From the NCBI RefSeq assembly GCF_900964775.1, contig NC_041818.1:18003332-18067331 (forward strand): a stretch of DNA of 64,000 nucleotides, in the 5' to 3' direction. The translations under genes were made by a program, and so were the position numbers. Under the pieces are notes generated by a model. It was given only the letters and a program-made list of their open reading frames with translations. It did no database searches and was not told the DNA's origin. Shown in pieces: positions 61,852 to 64,000 of the stretch. The DNA is from Scleropages formosus. Its lineage: Eukaryota > Chordata > Actinopteri > Osteoglossiformes > Osteoglossidae. Positions within the stretch are counted from its first letter, which is position 1; the number at the start of each line of letters is the position of its first letter.

Positions 61852-62818
61852 ATGGATAACTCTGTACCAAGTGGCAGAGAGCTGGAGGAGGAGCAGGAGA
61901 TGGACCAGCTGGGAAAGGATTTAGAGAAAATAATAGATAGTGTGGAAAATATGTCAGGTAGTTAATAGTTAAATAATTCACTAGTGGACTGCTGGTCTAG
62001 TCCGCTATTTTCTATGTACTTGTTAGTGCCGATCTTCCAGCTGGAGGCATAACATAGTATGGGGACAGCTGGTAGCTCAATGGTTAAAGCTGCTGCCTTT
62101 GCTCAAAGGTCACAGGTTTGAGCCTCACCTCTAGCTGCAGTACCCTTGAGCAGGGTACTTACCCTAAATTGCTCCAGTAAAATTACCCAGCTGTATAAAT
62201 GGGTAAATAATGGTAGGTAGAGTAACACTGTAAGTTACTTTGCTGAAAAGCATCGGTTAAATGTATACAGTCTAGGCTATGCAGGCCTGTGGCCTTATTG
62301 CTTCATTTTCATATCAGCCTTTGATTTTACACTGTAAAATAAATTTGAGTGCAGTGAAGGAGCAGCATGTGGCGCAGTGGTTACAGCTGTCACCTTGGAT
62401 CTGCTTGTTCTAAACTGATACAGCAAGAATACCCTGCTGTACAGATTGGTTAATCATTAACATTGAAGTCAACTGGGACTAAAGCATTGGCTAAATAAAA
62501 GCTAATATTAAAGATTTTTTATTTGTTTCCACTACGGGAGATTGACAAGGTTACCGTAAAAGGGTTCTGAGACAGTTTTTCCCTCTTTGCGCGTTCTTAG
62601 TGCAGCTAACCTGGATGGCGTATGACATGGTGGTGTTGCGCACCTGCCCTCAGGTGGGAGAATCTCTCCAAAAGTTAGAGGAAGAATTCTTCAGGTGCAA
62701 AGCTGTTCTGCAGAGCAAGCCACTGGAGCACCAAAACAGTTGTACAGAAAAAAATTCCTTGGGCAGTTCTGGTATATTGGCAAATCAAAGTGGCACAATG
62801 TTAAATGGCAAAATTTAA
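61852..62818 (+). CDS. syce3: synaptonemal complex central element protein 3, 2 coding exons, 107 aa
   Basis: Small coiled-coil protein of the synaptonemal complex central element, needed for synapsis in meiosis. Coding exons 61852-61957 and 62601-62818, phase 1; a non-coding exon probably ends at 61535 (CACAAA then GTAAGT). Recognised by QLTWMAYDMVVLRTCPQVGE, matching human SYCE3 QATWMAYDMVVMRTNPTLAE, and by the preceding LGKDLEKIIDSVENMSV. Human SYCE3 is 88 aa; this frame runs on to 107 aa with a serine/asparagine-rich end (EHQNSCTEKNSLG) unlike the human tail. Either fish have a longer tail or the donor-like TTCAG/GTGCAA near 62694 leads to another exon. Two SINEs sit in the intron. Human SYCE3 is on 22q, so this neighbourhood differs from the other genes. 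Confidence 0.85.
62068..62275 (+). mobile_element. tRNA-derived SINE (family B), near complete
   Basis: In the syce3 intron. A box TGGTAGCTCAATGGTTAAAG, CTGCTGCCTTTGCTCAAAGG, B box AGGTTTGAGCCTC, GTACCCTTGAGCAGGGTACT, CTGTATAAATGGGTAAATAA and tail GTAAGTTACTTTGCTGAAAA GCATCGG. Confidence 0.78.
62362..62505 (+). mobile_element. diverged SINE in syce3 intron
   Basis: GCAGCATGTGGCGCAGTGGT TACAGCTG, then degenerate sequence and a tail ACTAAAGCATTGGCTAAATA. It lies 90 bases after the previous SINE, in the same orientation. Highly decayed. Confidence 0.45.
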
Positions 62819-63837
62819 CATTAACATCTACACTAGCCTTTTTTCTGATTGGAAAATGTATGAATTGTATGAATGAATTCCTTGTTATTTGAAAGTTAAC
62901 TGTGTGGGAAAGTTGTGTTGGTTAATTATTTTTTCTGTTTTTCAGTAAAACTTACGTTATTCCCTGCTCTGTCATTTACATTTATCTTTACATTTATTAA
63001 TATATTAGTCTCTCTGAAACATTGTGAGAAAAATTAGACAAGTAGAACATGACTAGAAATCTCAGTATAATACTGTTATAGTGCTTAGGTTCATAACACT
63101 TTGCTCAGAGTCATCAAACCAATACAATTAATAACTTCAGAAGTGGTATAAATGCTTTTTGGAGGATGTATTTGTTCTTCTAATATGCTGCTGTATTTGA
63201 CAGTTAGAAACCGAAAAGGGACACAACGGGAATAACCACAAATCCTGGAATAGTTTTATATATGCCTTATAATTATGTTTTTTGCTTTTCGTTTAGCCCT
63301 TTGGGAAAGGACTTAAATGTTTATATTTTGGCTTCATGTTTTCTTGTTTTGTATTTTATGTATATACAGGACAGTGTTGCAAAACATCTGTTGAAACTTC
63401 TCAGATATAGATTTATTTTAAACAAGTCATGCAATTCACTTCCCTTTTCTGATCAAGTTTGATGTGGTTTGCCATATCAGCTGCTTTGGTTTAACAGCAC
63501 TGTTCACAGTGACTGGCAATTTAAATATTAGGCTCTTAGTTCTGAGAAAAGTCACTCCTTGCCAAGAGGAGCAGTTATTGAGCACTGTAATGAAATTAAT
63601 ACCTGACATGCTGACACAGACATAACTGATACCATTCTCACAACTGTTTACGGGGATTTTTTTCCATCATAATATTAAGTAAGCTTTGGAAGTCCTTGTA
63701 ATGATACTAAATTCACATTATGTTTTTGAATGTTGAATGATGAATGTTGTTTTATAATATTGAATGTTATTTTATAATATTGTCATCCTTAAGCAGTATT
63801 TTGAAATGTGACCTTGTTGAAAATGACAAACAAGGCA

Positions 63838-63843
63838 AATAAA
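63838..63843 (+). terminator. syce3 candidate polyadenylation signal
   Basis: AATAAA about 1.0 kb after the syce3 stop. The interval to it is AT-rich without recognisable features, so a 1-kb 3' UTR is possible but long for this family. Confidence 0.3.
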
Positions 63844-64000
63844 CAGTTAAAAATTAAAGGGGTGTTAATTGCCAGTTTTTTCTTGAGTTTGTATGTGATT
63901 ACCATGCTCTGACCACCGTTTCACCAATTATTGCTCATCAGCCATTTGCAGCATATATGTTGTAAAGAACACATCAACGTCCAGTAGCTGGGTGGTGCCA

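Overview
The window is nuclear DNA of a bony fish, almost certainly a teleost. Seven protein-coding genes can be read exon by exon with canonical GT-AG introns. Each spliced product is close to its vertebrate orthologue in length and sequence, apart from the longer syce3 C-terminus. Between them lie AT-rich introns and intergenic DNA full of fish-type SINEs, 5'-truncated LINE ends and microsatellites. Six of the seven genes have human orthologues on 5q32-q35 (AFAP1L1, GRPEL2, PTTG1, GABRP, NHP2, FOXI1), so the block is old conserved synteny. The seventh, syce3, is on human 22q. The GC-rich SINE family makes me think of an early-branching teleost such as a bonytongue relative, but that is a guess.

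Layout. 0.1-14.6 kb: afap1l1 (+), 18 coding exons, 759 aa. 16.1-20.85 kb: grpel2 (+), 4 exons, 224 aa, with a CpG-rich block in its first intron. 21.8-23.4 kb: pttg1/securin (-), 5 coding exons, 179 aa, with a promoter carrying three CCAAT boxes. 24.1-27.9 kb: gabrp (-), 9 coding exons, 446 aa. 27.9-34.5 kb: intergenic, CT-rich and repeat-bearing. 34.5-36.4 kb: nhp2 (+), 4 exons, 151 aa. 36.4-57.1 kb: a 20-kb intergenic stretch with many SINEs, a decayed Tc1/mariner copy, LINE ends and one orphan exon-like CpG-rich block at 47.1 kb. 57.1-59.6 kb: foxi1 (-), 2 exons, 387 aa. 61.3-63.85 kb: syce3 (+), 2 coding exons, 107 aa, starting from a CpG island.

The genes are unrelated in function: an actin cross-linking adaptor, a mitochondrial Hsp70 exchange factor, the separase inhibitor, a GABA-A receptor subunit, an H/ACA snoRNP protein, a forkhead regulator of ionocyte and otic fate, and a synaptonemal complex protein. 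They are neighbours by ancestry, not a pathway. I found no CRISPR array, true tRNA or rRNA gene, or virus-derived element.

The observations most worth a second look are: a (GT)8 repeat between the poly-T tract and the AG of grpel2 exon 3; an overlapping upstream ORF at the grpel2 start; serine in place of the GRPEL2 redox cysteine; a QEN in place of the securin KEN box; the unassigned CpG block with a TATA-like box in grpel2 intron 1; the orphan exon at 47.1 kb; and seven copies of one tRNA-derived SINE, several with perfect target-site duplications.
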